Below, piece after piece: positions 37,337 to 46,221 of a DNA stretch of 64,000 bases. The translations under genes and the position numbers were made by a program. Source of the DNA: Bacillus_BD sp963765265 (GTDB lineage: Bacteria > Bacillota > Bacilli > Bacillales > Cytobacillaceae); the NCBI GenBank assembly GCA_963765265.1, contig CAVXVN010000005.1, positions 124,001 to 188,000 of the forward strand, read 5' to 3'. The stretch's first letter is position 1. Every line of letters begins with the position of its first letter. Under the pieces are notes generated by a model. That model did not search any database and was not told the DNA's origin. It was given only the letters and a program-made list of their open reading frames with translations.

Positions 37337-37381
37337 ATGTATACAAGTATTATTGATTAATAAAATCCAAGATGTTATAAT
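37337..37381 (+). promoter_or_regulatory. Promoter and putative self-operator of the GntR regulator
   Basis: TTGATT (37353-37358), 17-base spacer, TATAAT (37376-37381). Just upstream, ATGTATACAAGTAT (37337-37350) resembles the kdgA operator GTATACAAGTATAC, which suggests autoregulation. Confidence 0.65.
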
Positions 37382-37444
37382 GGAATATAAAAACAATTCA
37401 AGAAATTATCGTACTATGGATGAATCGGAAAGTATTAGGAGTGT

Positions 37445-38170
37445 ATGAGAATGTTTACAGTTTTTGAGAGGCTTCGCGGAGAAAATAATAAGGATTTTTC
37501 TTACAGAGTTATTAAAGAGGCAATCATGTCGTTAGAATTAAGACCTGGTCAGGCAATAAGTGAAATAGAGTTGGCTGATATGTTAAACATCTCCCGAACT
37601 CCAATAAGAGAGGTCATGGCGAAATTAAAAGAGGAATACTTAGTAGAAGTTCTTCCTCAAGTCGGTACCTATGTATCAAAAATAAAATCGCAACTAATTG
37701 AAGAAGCCGCATTTATGCGCTTTACTTTAGAAAAAGAAGTACTAAAGCTAGCTTGTGAATCATTTCCGCAAGATCAGATTTTAGAATTAAAGAGAAATAT
37801 TGCTCTTCAAGAGGAATTGCTCGGACAAATCGGAGTGGAACGTGAATTTCACAAATTAGATAAAAAATTCCATAAGATTATTTATTTTGGAAATAAGAGA
37901 GAAAATGTTTGGGATTCTATTACTCGTCTAAGTACACATTACAATCGAATACGGTTGCTTTCTGAGATGGCACATAGTTTTGATGTGGTGATTGATCAAC
38001 ATAAGGAAATTGTCAGGATTATTGAAAATAAAGAAATCGATCATGTTGAAAGCATTGTTCGAAAACATATTATTGAACCGATGAAAACATGGAAAGACTT
38101 GTATCATGTTGATAGTCCCTATGCAGATTATTTTGAATTTCCATATAAAGAACCCGTATTCATAGATTAA
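37445..38170 (+). CDS. GntR-family transcriptional regulator with FCD domain
   Basis: Winged-HTH regulator. The N-terminal HTH is at residues ~20-75 (IKEAIMSLELRPGQAISEIE then LADMLNISRTPIREVMAKL), and the C-terminal helical FCD ligand domain is at ~95-225 with metal-site-like histidines (EFHKLDKKFHKII, QHKEIVRIIE, RKHIIEP). The 241 residues fit the FadR/UxuR subfamily. It lies between a symporter and kdgA, so it is the probable regulator of the cluster and binder of the TAGTATAC palindromes. B. subtilis uses a LacI-type ExuR instead. Start 37445 or 37451; AGGAG is at 37438. Confidence 0.88.
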   Translation: MRMFTVFERLRGENNKDFSYRVIKEAIMSLELRPGQAISEIELADMLNISRTPIREVMAKLKEEYLVEVLPQVGTYVSKIKSQLIEEAAFMRFTLEKEVLKLACESFPQDQILELKRNIALQEELLGQIGVEREFHKLDKKFHKIIYFGNKRENVWDSITRLSTHYNRIRLLSEMAHSFDVVIDQHKEIVRIIENKEIDHVESIVRKHIIEPMKTWKDLYHVDSPYADYFEFPYKEPVFID

Positions 38171-38193
38171 TGGAATACGGGTTCTTATATTTT
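38148..38193 (+). terminator. Terminator overlapping the 3' end of gntR
   Basis: 14-bp stem AAGAACCCGTATTC / GAATACGGGTTCTT (38148-38186); its left arm lies inside the gntR coding end. A short T-run follows. Confidence 0.75.
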
Positions 38194-38278
38194 ACTAGTT
38201 TTTCTATCACTCTAATCAAAAGTATTCACTAAATTGAAACAATCTTGTATTTATTAGTAGGAAAATCCATTTTATCCA

Positions 38279-38318
38279 TTGAAAACTTTTTTATCGTATG
38301 CTAGTATACAAGTATACA
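38279..38318 (+). promoter_or_regulatory. Hexuronate promoter P3 (kdgA operon)
   Basis: TTGAAA (38279-38284), 17-base spacer, TAGTAT (38302-38307), embedded in operator TGCTAGTATACAAGTATAC. Same geometry as P1, but with no clear cre upstream. The leader to kdgA is over 330 bases. Confidence 0.8.
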
Positions 38319-38465
38319 AAATATTAAAAGTTTCCTAGGTTTACAACTAGAGATACATACATAGAAAACGATTAAAAATCGGCAAGTAATTTAGGAAACG
38401 CAAAGATATCAATACGAATGAATGGTCTAATCGAAGCGATTAAGAAATCTTCTTGAAAACTTCAT

Positions 38466-38542
38466 AAGCAAGAGAGGCTTTTGTTTCTCTTGCTTTCGTA
38501 TGAAGAAAAGTTCGGTGTATAGTTTTGAAAGTTTTATACACC
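38466..38542 (+). other. Two hairpins in the long kdgA leader
   Basis: AAGCAAGAGA / TCTCTTGCTT (38466-38495) and GGTGTATA / TATACACC (38514-38542). Neither has a strong T-run. They could be an attenuator, an mRNA-stability element or a relic; I recognise no riboswitch here. The remaining leader sequence shows nothing else. Confidence 0.5.
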
Positions 38543-38654
38543 ATAACTAAAGATTAGGACATTGCAAAAGAAAGTGTTTTTTAATTACTGGAAAATGGCA
38601 TGAAATAGGTTAAAAAATTTAGCTTTATTATTCGAAAATATGAGGTGACTTACT

Positions 38655-39311
38655 ATGTTACAAAAATTCGAAGTTTTAAATGAAATGCACAAAGGGTATG
38701 CCGTTGCAGTTATTCGCGGGAAAGATAAAGAAGATGCAGTAGAAATTTCAAAACATGCCTTCAAGGGCGGGATTCGCTCACTTGAAGTGACTTTCTCAAC
38801 ACCAGGAGCTGAAGAAGCAATCTGTGAGTTATCTCAGTTTAGGAGAGAGTCAAATGATTGTCGGAGCAGGTACGGTCTTGGATGCTGATACAGCAAGAAT
38901 TGCGATTATGAAGGGCGCGCGTTACATTGTTAGTCCTCATTTTGATAAAGAAATTTCACTAATGTGTAATCGTTATGCCGTTCCTTATTTACCAGGATGT
39001 GGATCTGTAACAGAAATTATAGAAGCGATGACTTATGGTTCAGATGTTATCAAACTATTCCCAGGTAGTTTAATGGGACCAGTCTTTCATTAAAGACGTG
39101 CAGGACCAATTCCACATGCTCAATTGATGCCATCTGGTGGCGTAAGTATTGATAACGTTGACAAGTGGATCGAAGTAATGGTGCATTTGCAGTTGGAATG
39201 GGAAGCGCTTTAACAAAGGGTGTTTCCAATGGAGATTATAGTTCTGTTGAGACAGTAGCACGTGAATTTATGGACATAAAATCGCTTAATCTATTCAAGG
39301 GAAGTAAATAG
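38655..39311 (+). CDS. kdgA: KDPG (and possibly KHG) aldolase, four apparent frameshifts
   Basis: Cleaves 2-keto-3-deoxy-6-phosphogluconate to pyruvate and glyceraldehyde-3-P. In corrected frames it reads YAVAVIRGKDKEDAVEISKH, GIRSLEVTFSTPGAE, MIVGAGTVLDADTAR, RYIVSPHFDKEISLMCN, LPGCGSVTEI and VIKLFPGSLMGP. The Schiff-base lysine lies in the last of these. Then come MPSGGVS and FAVGMGSALTKG. Indels occur near 38835, 39082, 39103 and 39175. About 218 residues if corrected. It is the first gene of the P3 transcript. Motifs are intact, so error is more likely than decay, though the density is notable. Confidence 0.82.
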
Positions 39312-39327
39312 GAAGGAAGAATGTAAA

Positions 39328-40740
39328 ATGGGAGATGCATTCATTTATCATGATAACTTTATATTGAAAACGCAAACAGCCGTTGATTTATATCATCAGT
39401 ATGCAAAAAATATGCCTATTTATGATTATCATTGTCACTTATCTCCAAAAGATATTGCTGAAAATCGAAAGTTCAACAAGATTACAGAACTTTGGTTAGA
39501 AGGCGATCATTACAAATGGAGAGGTATGAGAACACACGGGATTGACGAGAAGTACATTACTGGTGATGCTAGCGACAAAGAAAAGTTCGCAGGCATGGGC
39601 AAAAACAGTTCCTTATACTGTAGGAAATCCACTGTATCATTGGACACATTTAGAGTTGAAAAATTACTTTGGAATCGAAGAGCTATTAAGTGAAAAAAAT
39701 TGGGAACAAGTTTGGGAATCGTTGCAATGAATTATTGCAACAAGACGATTATTCTGTACAAGGATTAATCAAACGCTCAAATGTAAAGGTAATCTGTACA
39801 ACAGATGATCCGATAGATGATTTATACTACCACGAACAAATTAAGAACAAGAGAACTTTGATGTAAAAGTACTCCCGACATTCCGTCCGGATAAAGGAGT
39901 AGAAATTAATAAAGATACATTCGTTCCTTTTGTAAAACAACTCGAAAAGGTAACGAATAAAAGTTTAACAACCTTTAACGAATATGTACAAGCTCTTGAA
40001 GAAAGAGTCCAATACTTCCATGAAAGAGGCGGACGAATTTCAGACCATGGTTTAGGAGAAATTCCATTTGCTTCTTATGAAGAAAGTGAATTAGAGCAAA
40101 TTTTCCAAGCAGGACGTAATGGAGAACAAGTAAGTCTTGAGGATGAAAATAAATTTAAAACAGCTACTTTAGTTTTTCTTGCAAAATGCTATAAACAAGA
40201 GAGATTGGGCAATGCAAATACATTTTGGTGCTATTCGTAATAATAATACGAAAATGTTTAAGAAACTAGGTCCAGATTCTGGAATTGATTCGATCAATGA
40301 CCAAGCTGGAGTAGCAGCTCCATTAAATGCACTGTTAAATGCTTTTGAAAAAGAAGATAGTCTGCCAAAAACAATTCTTTATAACCTGAATCCAACTTAT
40401 AATGATTTGATTGGGAGTACAATCGCTAACTTCCAAACTGAAGCAGGTGTGGCAGGTAAAATTCAATTTGGTTCTGGTTGGTGGTTCAATGATACAAAAC
40501 CAGGTATGATCCGCCAAATGTCATCTTTAGCTGATCAAGGTTTATTACATTTTGTTGGAATGCTGACAGATTCACGTAGCTTTATTTCATATAGTCGTCA
40601 TGAATATTTCCGTCGCATCTTTGTGACTTAGTTGGTACTTGGGTTGAAGATGGAGAAGTTCCAAACGAACCTGCATTATTGAAAACCTAATTGAGAATAT
40701 TTGTTTTAACAATGCGAAAAACTACTTTAGCATTGATTAG
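39328..40740 (+). CDS. uxaC: Uronate (glucuronate) isomerase, about six apparent frameshifts
   Basis: Isomerises D-glucuronate to D-fructuronate and D-galacturonate to D-tagaturonate. The amidohydrolase-fold start shows the metal motif YDYHCHLSPKDIAENR (~30-45). WTHLELKNYFGI, CTTDDPIDDL, LPTFRPDKGV, GGRISDHGLGE, QIHFGAIRNNNTKMFKKLGP and FVGMLTDSRSFISYSRHEYF follow in order. Breaks fall near 39590, 39719, 39850, 40178, 40621 and 40684; the C-terminal NNAKNYFSID ends at 40740. About 470 residues, the family length. The order kdgA-uxaC-uxuA is metabolically coherent. Confidence 0.85.
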
Positions 40741-40783
40741 ATTAGCTGTTAAACAGATTGCAAAAATTAAGGAGGAAAAGAAC

Positions 40784-41826
40784 ATGGAAATGAGTTTCCG
40801 TTGGTATGGTAAAACTGATTCAATCCCTTTAGAATACATCCGTCAAATTCCTGGAATGAAAGGAATCGTAACAGCAATTTATGACGTTCCTGTTGGTGAG
40901 GCTTGGCCTTTAGATAAAATCGAGGAATTAAAGAAAACAGTTGAAGATGCAGGTATGCGCATTTCAGTTATTGAAAGTGTTCCTGTTCACGAAGATATTA
41001 AAATTGGTCTTCCAACTCGTGATAAATATATTGAAAACTACAAAACAACTTTACGTAATTTAGGAAAAGCGGGTATTCTTGTGTATGCTATAACTTCATG
41101 CCTATCTTTGACTGGACACGTTCTGATTTAGAATACCGTCTTCCAGATGGTTCAACAGCTCTTATTTTTGAAGAAGAAAAAATTAAGAAAATGGATCCAT
41201 TAAGTGGTGAATTATCTCTTCCGGGCTGGGATAGCAGCTATACAAAAGAAGGTTTACAAACATTATTTGATCACTACAAAAATGTAGATCATGAAAAGCT
41301 TTGGGAAAACCTTGAGTATTTCATTAAAGAAATTCTGCCTGTTGCTGAAGAAGCTGGCGTAAAAATGGCGATCCACCCAGATGATCCTCCATACGATATC
41401 TTTGGATTACCACGTATCATTACAAACAAAGAAAATCTTGAAAGATTTATTAATCTATATGACAGTCCAAATAACGGACTTACAATGTGCAGTGGTTCAT
41501 TAGGTGCTGAACCTAGCAACGATTTCCCTGAAATGCTTCGTTATTTCCTTGAAAAAGGTCGTGTAAACTTTGTTCACGCGCGAAATATCAAGCTTACAGG
41601 CGGAAAATCTTTTGAAGAATCTGCTCACGTATCTGAATATGGTTCTATCGATATGTATGAAGTCATTAAAGCAATGTCTGATTTCGATTACACAGGTCCA
41701 ATCCGTCCTGACCACGGTCGTATGATCTGGGGAGAAACTGGTAAACCAGGTTACGGATTATTTGACCGTGCATTAGGTGCTACATACCTAATTGGTTTAT
41801 GGGAAGCAGAAGCAAAAAAAACGTAA
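40784..41826 (+). CDS. uxuA: Mannonate dehydratase, one frameshift
   Basis: Dehydrates D-mannonate to 2-keto-3-deoxygluconate; a Mn/Fe-dependent TIM barrel. MEMSFRWYGKTDSIPLEYIR opens it, IESVPVHEDIKIG is at ~66-78, YNFMPIFDWTRSDL after the break, MAIHPDDPPYDIFGLPRI later, CSGSLG and FVHARNIK follow, and GPIRPDHGRMIWGE lies near the end. The frame breaks near 41080 (GTGTATGCTATAAC). AAGGAGGAAAAG supports the start at 40784. About 347 residues, slightly shorter than E. coli UxuA as usual for Bacillus. Confidence 0.92.
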
Positions 41827-41865
41827 GTAAAAATAATTAAATAATTTCGAGGAGGAAATTATAAC

Positions 41866-42720
41866 ATGACAGTACCATTTAAAGTAGATTTAACAGGTAA
41901 AGTAGCTGTAGTAACAGGCGGCGGCGGTGTACTAGGATCATATTTCGCAAAAGCATTAGCAGAATGTGGTGCAAAAGTAGCGATCATGGATCTTAACCAA
42001 GAACCAGCTGATAAAGTAGCAGCTGAAATCAATGCAGCAGGCGGAACGGCAATCGGTGTCGCGGCAAACGTATTAGATAAAGAAGCGATTGAAAAAGCAA
42101 AAGAAATCATTGATAAAGAACTTGGTACTTGTGACATTCTTCTAAATGGCGCAGGCGGTAACAACCCTAAAGGCTCTACTGAAGACGAATTCTACAATGC
42201 AGAAGAAGTGAAAAACAATCCAGAATTAAGAACATTCTTCGATCTAGATCCAAAAGGTGTTGGATTCGTATTTGACTTAAACTTCTTAGGAACATTACTT
42301 CCTTCACAAGTATTTGCTAAAGATATGATCGGTAAAAAAGGTGCTAACATTATTAATGTATCTTCTATGAATGCTTATACACCGTTAACAAAAATTCCTG
42401 CATACAGCGGAGCAAAAGCAGCTGTCAGCAACTTCACTCAGTGGTTAGCTACTTACTTTGCTAAAACAGGTATTCGTGTTAATGCGATTGCACCAGGATT
42501 TTTAGTAACAAAACAAAATGAAAAATTATTATTTAATGAAGATGGCACTCCTACAGCAAGAACAGGTAAAATCATTGGCAGCACACCTATGGAAAGATTT
42601 GGTGAGCCAGAAGAATTGATTGGCGGAATTCTATTCTTAGCTAGTGAAGAAGCAGCAAGCTTCGTTACAGGTGTTGTCCTTCCAATCGATGGTGGATTCT
42701 CTTCATACACTGGAGTTTAA
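41866..42720 (+). CDS. uxuB: SDR-type fructuronate reductase / mannonate oxidoreductase (UxuB-like)
   Basis: Short-chain dehydrogenase expected to reduce D-fructuronate to D-mannonate with NAD(P)H. It shows the Rossmann TGGGGVLGSYFAKALAECGA motif at ~18-37, LLNGAGGNNP at ~91-100, the catalytic Ser in INVSSMNAY and YxxxK in YSGAKAAVS, and ends FVTGVVLPIDGGFSSYTG. 284 residues. In Bacillus this SDR replaces the unrelated E. coli UxuB. It follows uxuA by 39 bases with an AGGAGGAAA site. The frame is intact. Substrate is inferred from context. Confidence 0.87.
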   Translation: MTVPFKVDLTGKVAVVTGGGGVLGSYFAKALAECGAKVAIMDLNQEPADKVAAEINAAGGTAIGVAANVLDKEAIEKAKEIIDKELGTCDILLNGAGGNNPKGSTEDEFYNAEEVKNNPELRTFFDLDPKGVGFVFDLNFLGTLLPSQVFAKDMIGKKGANIINVSSMNAYTPLTKIPAYSGAKAAVSNFTQWLATYFAKTGIRVNAIAPGFLVTKQNEKLLFNEDGTPTARTGKIIGSTPMERFGEPEELIGGILFLASEEAASFVTGVVLPIDGGFSSYTGV

Positions 42721-42739
42721 TTTTTACGATTTCAATCAG

Positions 42740-42788
42740 AATGAAGGTTGTTAGTCCATTTGTTTGGATTGGCAGCCTTTCATTTATG
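42740..42788 (+). terminator. Hairpin between uxuB and the HAD gene
   Basis: ATGAAGGTTGTTAGTCC pairs with GGATTGGCAGCCTTTCAT with few mismatches. There is only a short T-rich tail, so it may be a partial terminator. Confidence 0.6.
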
Positions 42789-42886
42789 TAAAAATCAAGT
42801 AACATTTTTTGGATATCATTCTTGGATTTATCGAAAGATAGAAGAAGGATATAAAATACATAGCCATTTAAAGAGGTGCTTAACAG

Positions 42887-43733
42887 ATGAAAGATAGAAT
42901 CACGGATTTTCAGAAAACGAAAGACTTTTTAGTATGTGTAGACTCTGATGGCTGCGCCATGGATACGATGGATGTAAAACATATAGAGGCATTCGGTCCA
43001 GAGGCTGTAAATACTTGGGAGCTTCATCATATTAAAGATCATTTTCTTGAAGTATGGAATGATATCAATCTTTATACAAAAACAAGAGGAATCAACCGTT
43101 TTAAAGGGGTAGTTACTACATTTGAAGCACTTGAAGAAGAAGGTATTGAAATGCCGGATATTTCTTCTTTTAAAAAATGGACAGAAACGACAAATGAACT
43201 TTCAGCTCCGTCTCTTGAAAGAGAAATCGCGAAAACACAATGATGAGCAATTAAAGAAAGCGCTTAAATGGAGCCATGCAGTTAATACGTACGATTGAGG
43301 AAAAACTGGCTGGCAATGATAAGCCAGTGGAAGGCGCAAAAGAAGGCTTAGCAGGCTGCGAATAATGTAGCCAATGTAGCGATTGTTTCTTCTGCAAACG
43401 GTGCGGCTGTTTTAGATGAATGGACAAGACATGAACTTGCTGTTCATGTTGACGTAATGCTTGGTCAAGAAGCTGGTACAAAAGCGTATTGTATCGAACA
43501 AATGAAAAAATTCGGTTTTGATAATACACATGTATTAATGGTCGGAGATGCACCTGGAGATTTAGATGCAGCAGAGAAAAATGGTGTTTTCTATTACCCA
43601 ATTCTTGTTGGAAAAGAAAAATTCTCTTGGGATCGTTTCCAAAATGAAGCACTTGGTAAATTTATTAGATGGAAGCTTTGAAGGTGAATACCAACAACAA
43701 TTGATAGAAGAATTTAATGCTAATTTAAAATAA
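42887..43733 (+). CDS. HAD-superfamily phosphatase, four apparent frameshifts
   Basis: Haloacid-dehalogenase hydrolase. Motif I is LVCVDSDGCAMDTMD (nucleophile Asp ~20, general acid Asp two residues on), motif II is AIVSSANGAAV, and motif IV is VLMVGDAPGDLDAAEKNG. A helical cap lies between (INLYTKTRGINRFKG). It is about 280 residues after correction at ~43238, ~43290, ~43354 and ~43665. The start has AAGAGGTGC. The substrate is unknown; placement between uxuB and a GH3 glycosidase suggests a sugar phosphate (inference). Confidence 0.75.
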
Positions 43734-43753
43734 GATAGCTGGAGGTATATTAC

Positions 43754-45502
43754 ATGAAACCAAAAATCGCTCAAAATATCGCAATGCCAAAAGTTGATTT
43801 AAAAGCAAAACCATATAATTTATCTGATGAAGATATTAAATGGGTAAAAGATACAATTGCTGGTATGTCAGATGAAGAAAAAATTGGTCAATTATTTATT
43901 AACTTATTTTTCTTTGGGGAAGATAAATTTAGTGGAAATAACTTTACAAGCCAACAACTTCTTGAAAAATTCCACATTGGTGGAGCACGATACCAAGGTG
44001 GTACTTCAGACCAAGTTCAAGATTTAATCAATGAATTACAAACGCATTCAAAAATCCCATTGTTAGTAGCAGCAAACTGTGATGCAGGCGGTAACGGTGC
44101 AATGAACGATGGTACTTACGTTGCATCAGCTGCAATGTGTGAAGCTTCAGGAGATGAGCAAGTATCATTTGATGCGGGTTATGTAAGTGGCCGTGAAGAA
44201 GCATGCAATTGGTGTAAACTGGAACTTTGACCCATGTGTGGATATCCTGAAAAACTGGAGAAATACAATTGTTAACACTCGTGCTTACGGTACAAATGCC
44301 GAAACAGTCATTAAACATACAAATGCTTATATTAAAGGTTTAGCAGAAAGCAATATGGCTTCATGTATTAAACACTGGCCTGGTGATGGTACAGAAGAAC
44401 GTGACCAACACTTAGTATTAGGTGTAAATGAATTATCTGTTGACGAGTGGGAAGAATCATTCGGTCAAGTATACCGCAATCACATTGACAATGGTGTTCA
44501 TTCTATGATGGCTGGTCATATTGCTTTACCTGAATATCAAAAAGCTTTAGTACCAGGATTAGAAGATAAAGATATCTTACCAGCAACATTAGCTCCAGAA
44601 TTAATTAACGGTTTATTAAAAGGAAAACTAGGCTTCAATGGTTTAGTTTTAACAGATGCTACTCATATGTTAGGGATGACATCTGCTATGCGCCGTGAAG
44701 ATTATGTACCACAATCGATCGCAGCTGGTTGTGATATGTTCTTATTCTTCAACAATATCGAAGAAGATTATGGATTCATGATGAATGGCTACAAAAATGG
44801 TGTCATTACAGAGGAACGTCTTCAAGATGCATTAGAAAGAATTTTAGGCTTAAAAGCAACGATTGGCCTACACAAAGCACAAAAAGAAGGTACATTATTA
44901 CGTACGAAAGAAGATCTAAAAGTAGTTGGCTGTGAAGATCATATCGAACGTGCGAAACAAGCTGCTGATAAAGGGATTACATTAGTTAAAAATACGTTTG
45001 ATCAACTTCCAATTCGTCCGGAAACGCATAAACGTATTCGTCTTTATTTCTTAGAAGGAGAAAAAGGCGGTATTTATGAAGCAAACGATCAAACGTTAAA
45101 ATTCATCGTTGCAGAATTAGAAAGACGCGGATTTGAAGTGACGGTTAATGATGGAACACACGTGTTAAAGGTCCTACTTTAAAATATCGTGAAGAAGTAG
45201 ATGCAGCTCTTATATTTGCAGATGTTATTGGTTATGGTGCAGAAAACAACTACCGTATTAAATGGAAAACAGCGATGAGTAACGAAGTACCTTGGTATGT
45301 ACAAGAAGTACCAACTGTATTCATCTCATTAAACTTCACAACCCATTTAACTGATGTACCAATGGTAAAAGCATATATTAACGCATACCATGATGATGAA
45401 ATTACGATCACGTCAGTAATTGACAAAATCATGGGTGAATCAGAATTCAAAGGAACACCGAATGAAAATGTTTGGTGTAATAAATGGCAAACTAGACTAT
45501 AA
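43754..45502 (+). CDS. Glycoside hydrolase family 3 protein (NagZ-like subfamily), two frameshifts
   Basis: Predicted cytoplasmic glycosidase (no signal peptide). The GH3 N-domain contains the CIKHWPGDGTEERDQH segment, whose D-x-H matches the Asp-His acid/base dyad of NagZ-type beta-N-acetylglucosaminidases and related phosphorylases. The nucleophile region is NGLVLTDATHMLGM. A C-terminal domain follows with PWYVQEVPTVFISLNFTTHL. Extra bases near 44204 and 45160 split it. About 582 residues corrected. It is the last gene before a terminator. True substrate is unknown; N-acetylhexosaminides are a reasonable guess. Confidence 0.8.
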
Positions 45503-45516
45503 AATAAAGAACAATG

Positions 45517-45550
45517 AAGAGGCTGTTATTCTAACAGCCTCTTTCAATTT
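45517..45550 (+). terminator. Terminator after the GH3 gene
   Basis: Perfect 12-bp stem AAGAGGCTGTTA / TAACAGCCTCTT with a three-base loop and a short T-rich tail. Confidence 0.85.
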
Positions 45551-45635
45551 AAAAATGAAATATTTCGTGGTTAATTAATACACGGGATCTCCAAAGGTAT
45601 ATGATAGTCTTAGTTAGAATAAAAATTGAACAATT

Positions 45636-45695
45636 TGTTATCGTTTTCATTTTTACTAGACAATACTGAATAAAATATGCTAGAATACTAGTATA
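45636..45695 (+). promoter_or_regulatory. Hexuronate-type promoter P4 (orphan)
   Basis: Cre-like TGTTATCGTTTTCA (45636-45649), TAGACA (45657-45662), 18-base spacer, TAGAAT (45681-45686), operator TGCTAGAATACTAGTATA (45678-45695). It now reads into a degenerate GH3 fragment rather than an intact gene. Confidence 0.7.
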
Positions 45696-45713
45696 TTAAC
45701 AGAAGTGAAACAC

Positions 45714-45905
45714 CATGGTATGAAGAAGTAAATCTGTGTTCGTATTCGATTAATACTTTACAACGCATTTAACAAATGTACCTATGGTGAAGGCATATAT
45801 TAATGCTTATAGAATGCATCTATTGCATTGATCAATCGGTAAAGATCTAATAATAAGCATGGGTGAATCTAGAATTTACAAGTCGATGGGCAAATTTCAA
45901 CTTTT
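45714..45905 (+). pseudogene. Degenerate 3'-end fragment of the GH3 gene
   Basis: Nucleotide-level similarity to 45290-45485 of the intact GH3 gene. Shared stretches include GGTATGAAGAAGTA (versus GGTATGTACAAGAAGTA), ACGCATTTAAC, AATGTACC.ATGGT, GCATATATTAA.GC and AGCATGGGTGAATC. Conceptual pieces read TTLTHL-like and VPMVKAYINAY. Stops and shifts abound, so it is not coding. It indicates an ancient tandem duplication of promoter plus gene. Confidence 0.75.
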
Positions 45906-45961
45906 CCAGCGTAATTATAGTTTGTTTCTAAATAAATAGAAAAGAGTGAATTTAGCAACTT

Positions 45962-46021
45962 TGGTAACGCTATCATTTTTTACTTGGCAAACGAAATAAT
46001 ATATGCTAGTATACTAGTATA
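45962..46021 (+). promoter_or_regulatory. Hexuronate promoter P5 (symporter 2)
   Basis: Cre-like TGGTAACGCTATCA (45962-45975), TTGGCA (45984-45989), 17-base spacer, TAGTAT (46007-46012), operator TGCTAGTATACTAGTATA (46004-46021), identical to the P1 operator. Confidence 0.8.
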
Positions 46022-46150
46022 TATAAAGAAAGCGAATACATTTTTCAAGAAAGAGGCACATAATCAAAGGATATTATTTTGGAAAGACATCTAATAGTTT
46101 CTAAGAGTTAAAAGCTATCTGGGTCATCCCAAGTATTTAAGCGGTATAAA

Positions 46151-46164
46151 TGTAAGCGTTATGT
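46151..46164 (+). promoter_or_regulatory. Cre-like site in the leader of symporter 2
   Basis: TGTAAGCGTTATGT corresponds in position and sequence to TGAAAGCGTTATCT in the leader of symporter 1. Two end positions deviate from the cre consensus. Confidence 0.5.
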
Positions 46165-46221
46165 TTGTTTAGTGGTTATTATTTTTTATTATAAAAATTT
46201 TATATTTTGGAGGTAAAAGAA

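Noticed and set aside
45290..45905. Possibility that the GH3 fragment is a second functional gene
   Set aside because: Multiple stops and gaps in all frames and only the last ~65 codons are represented.
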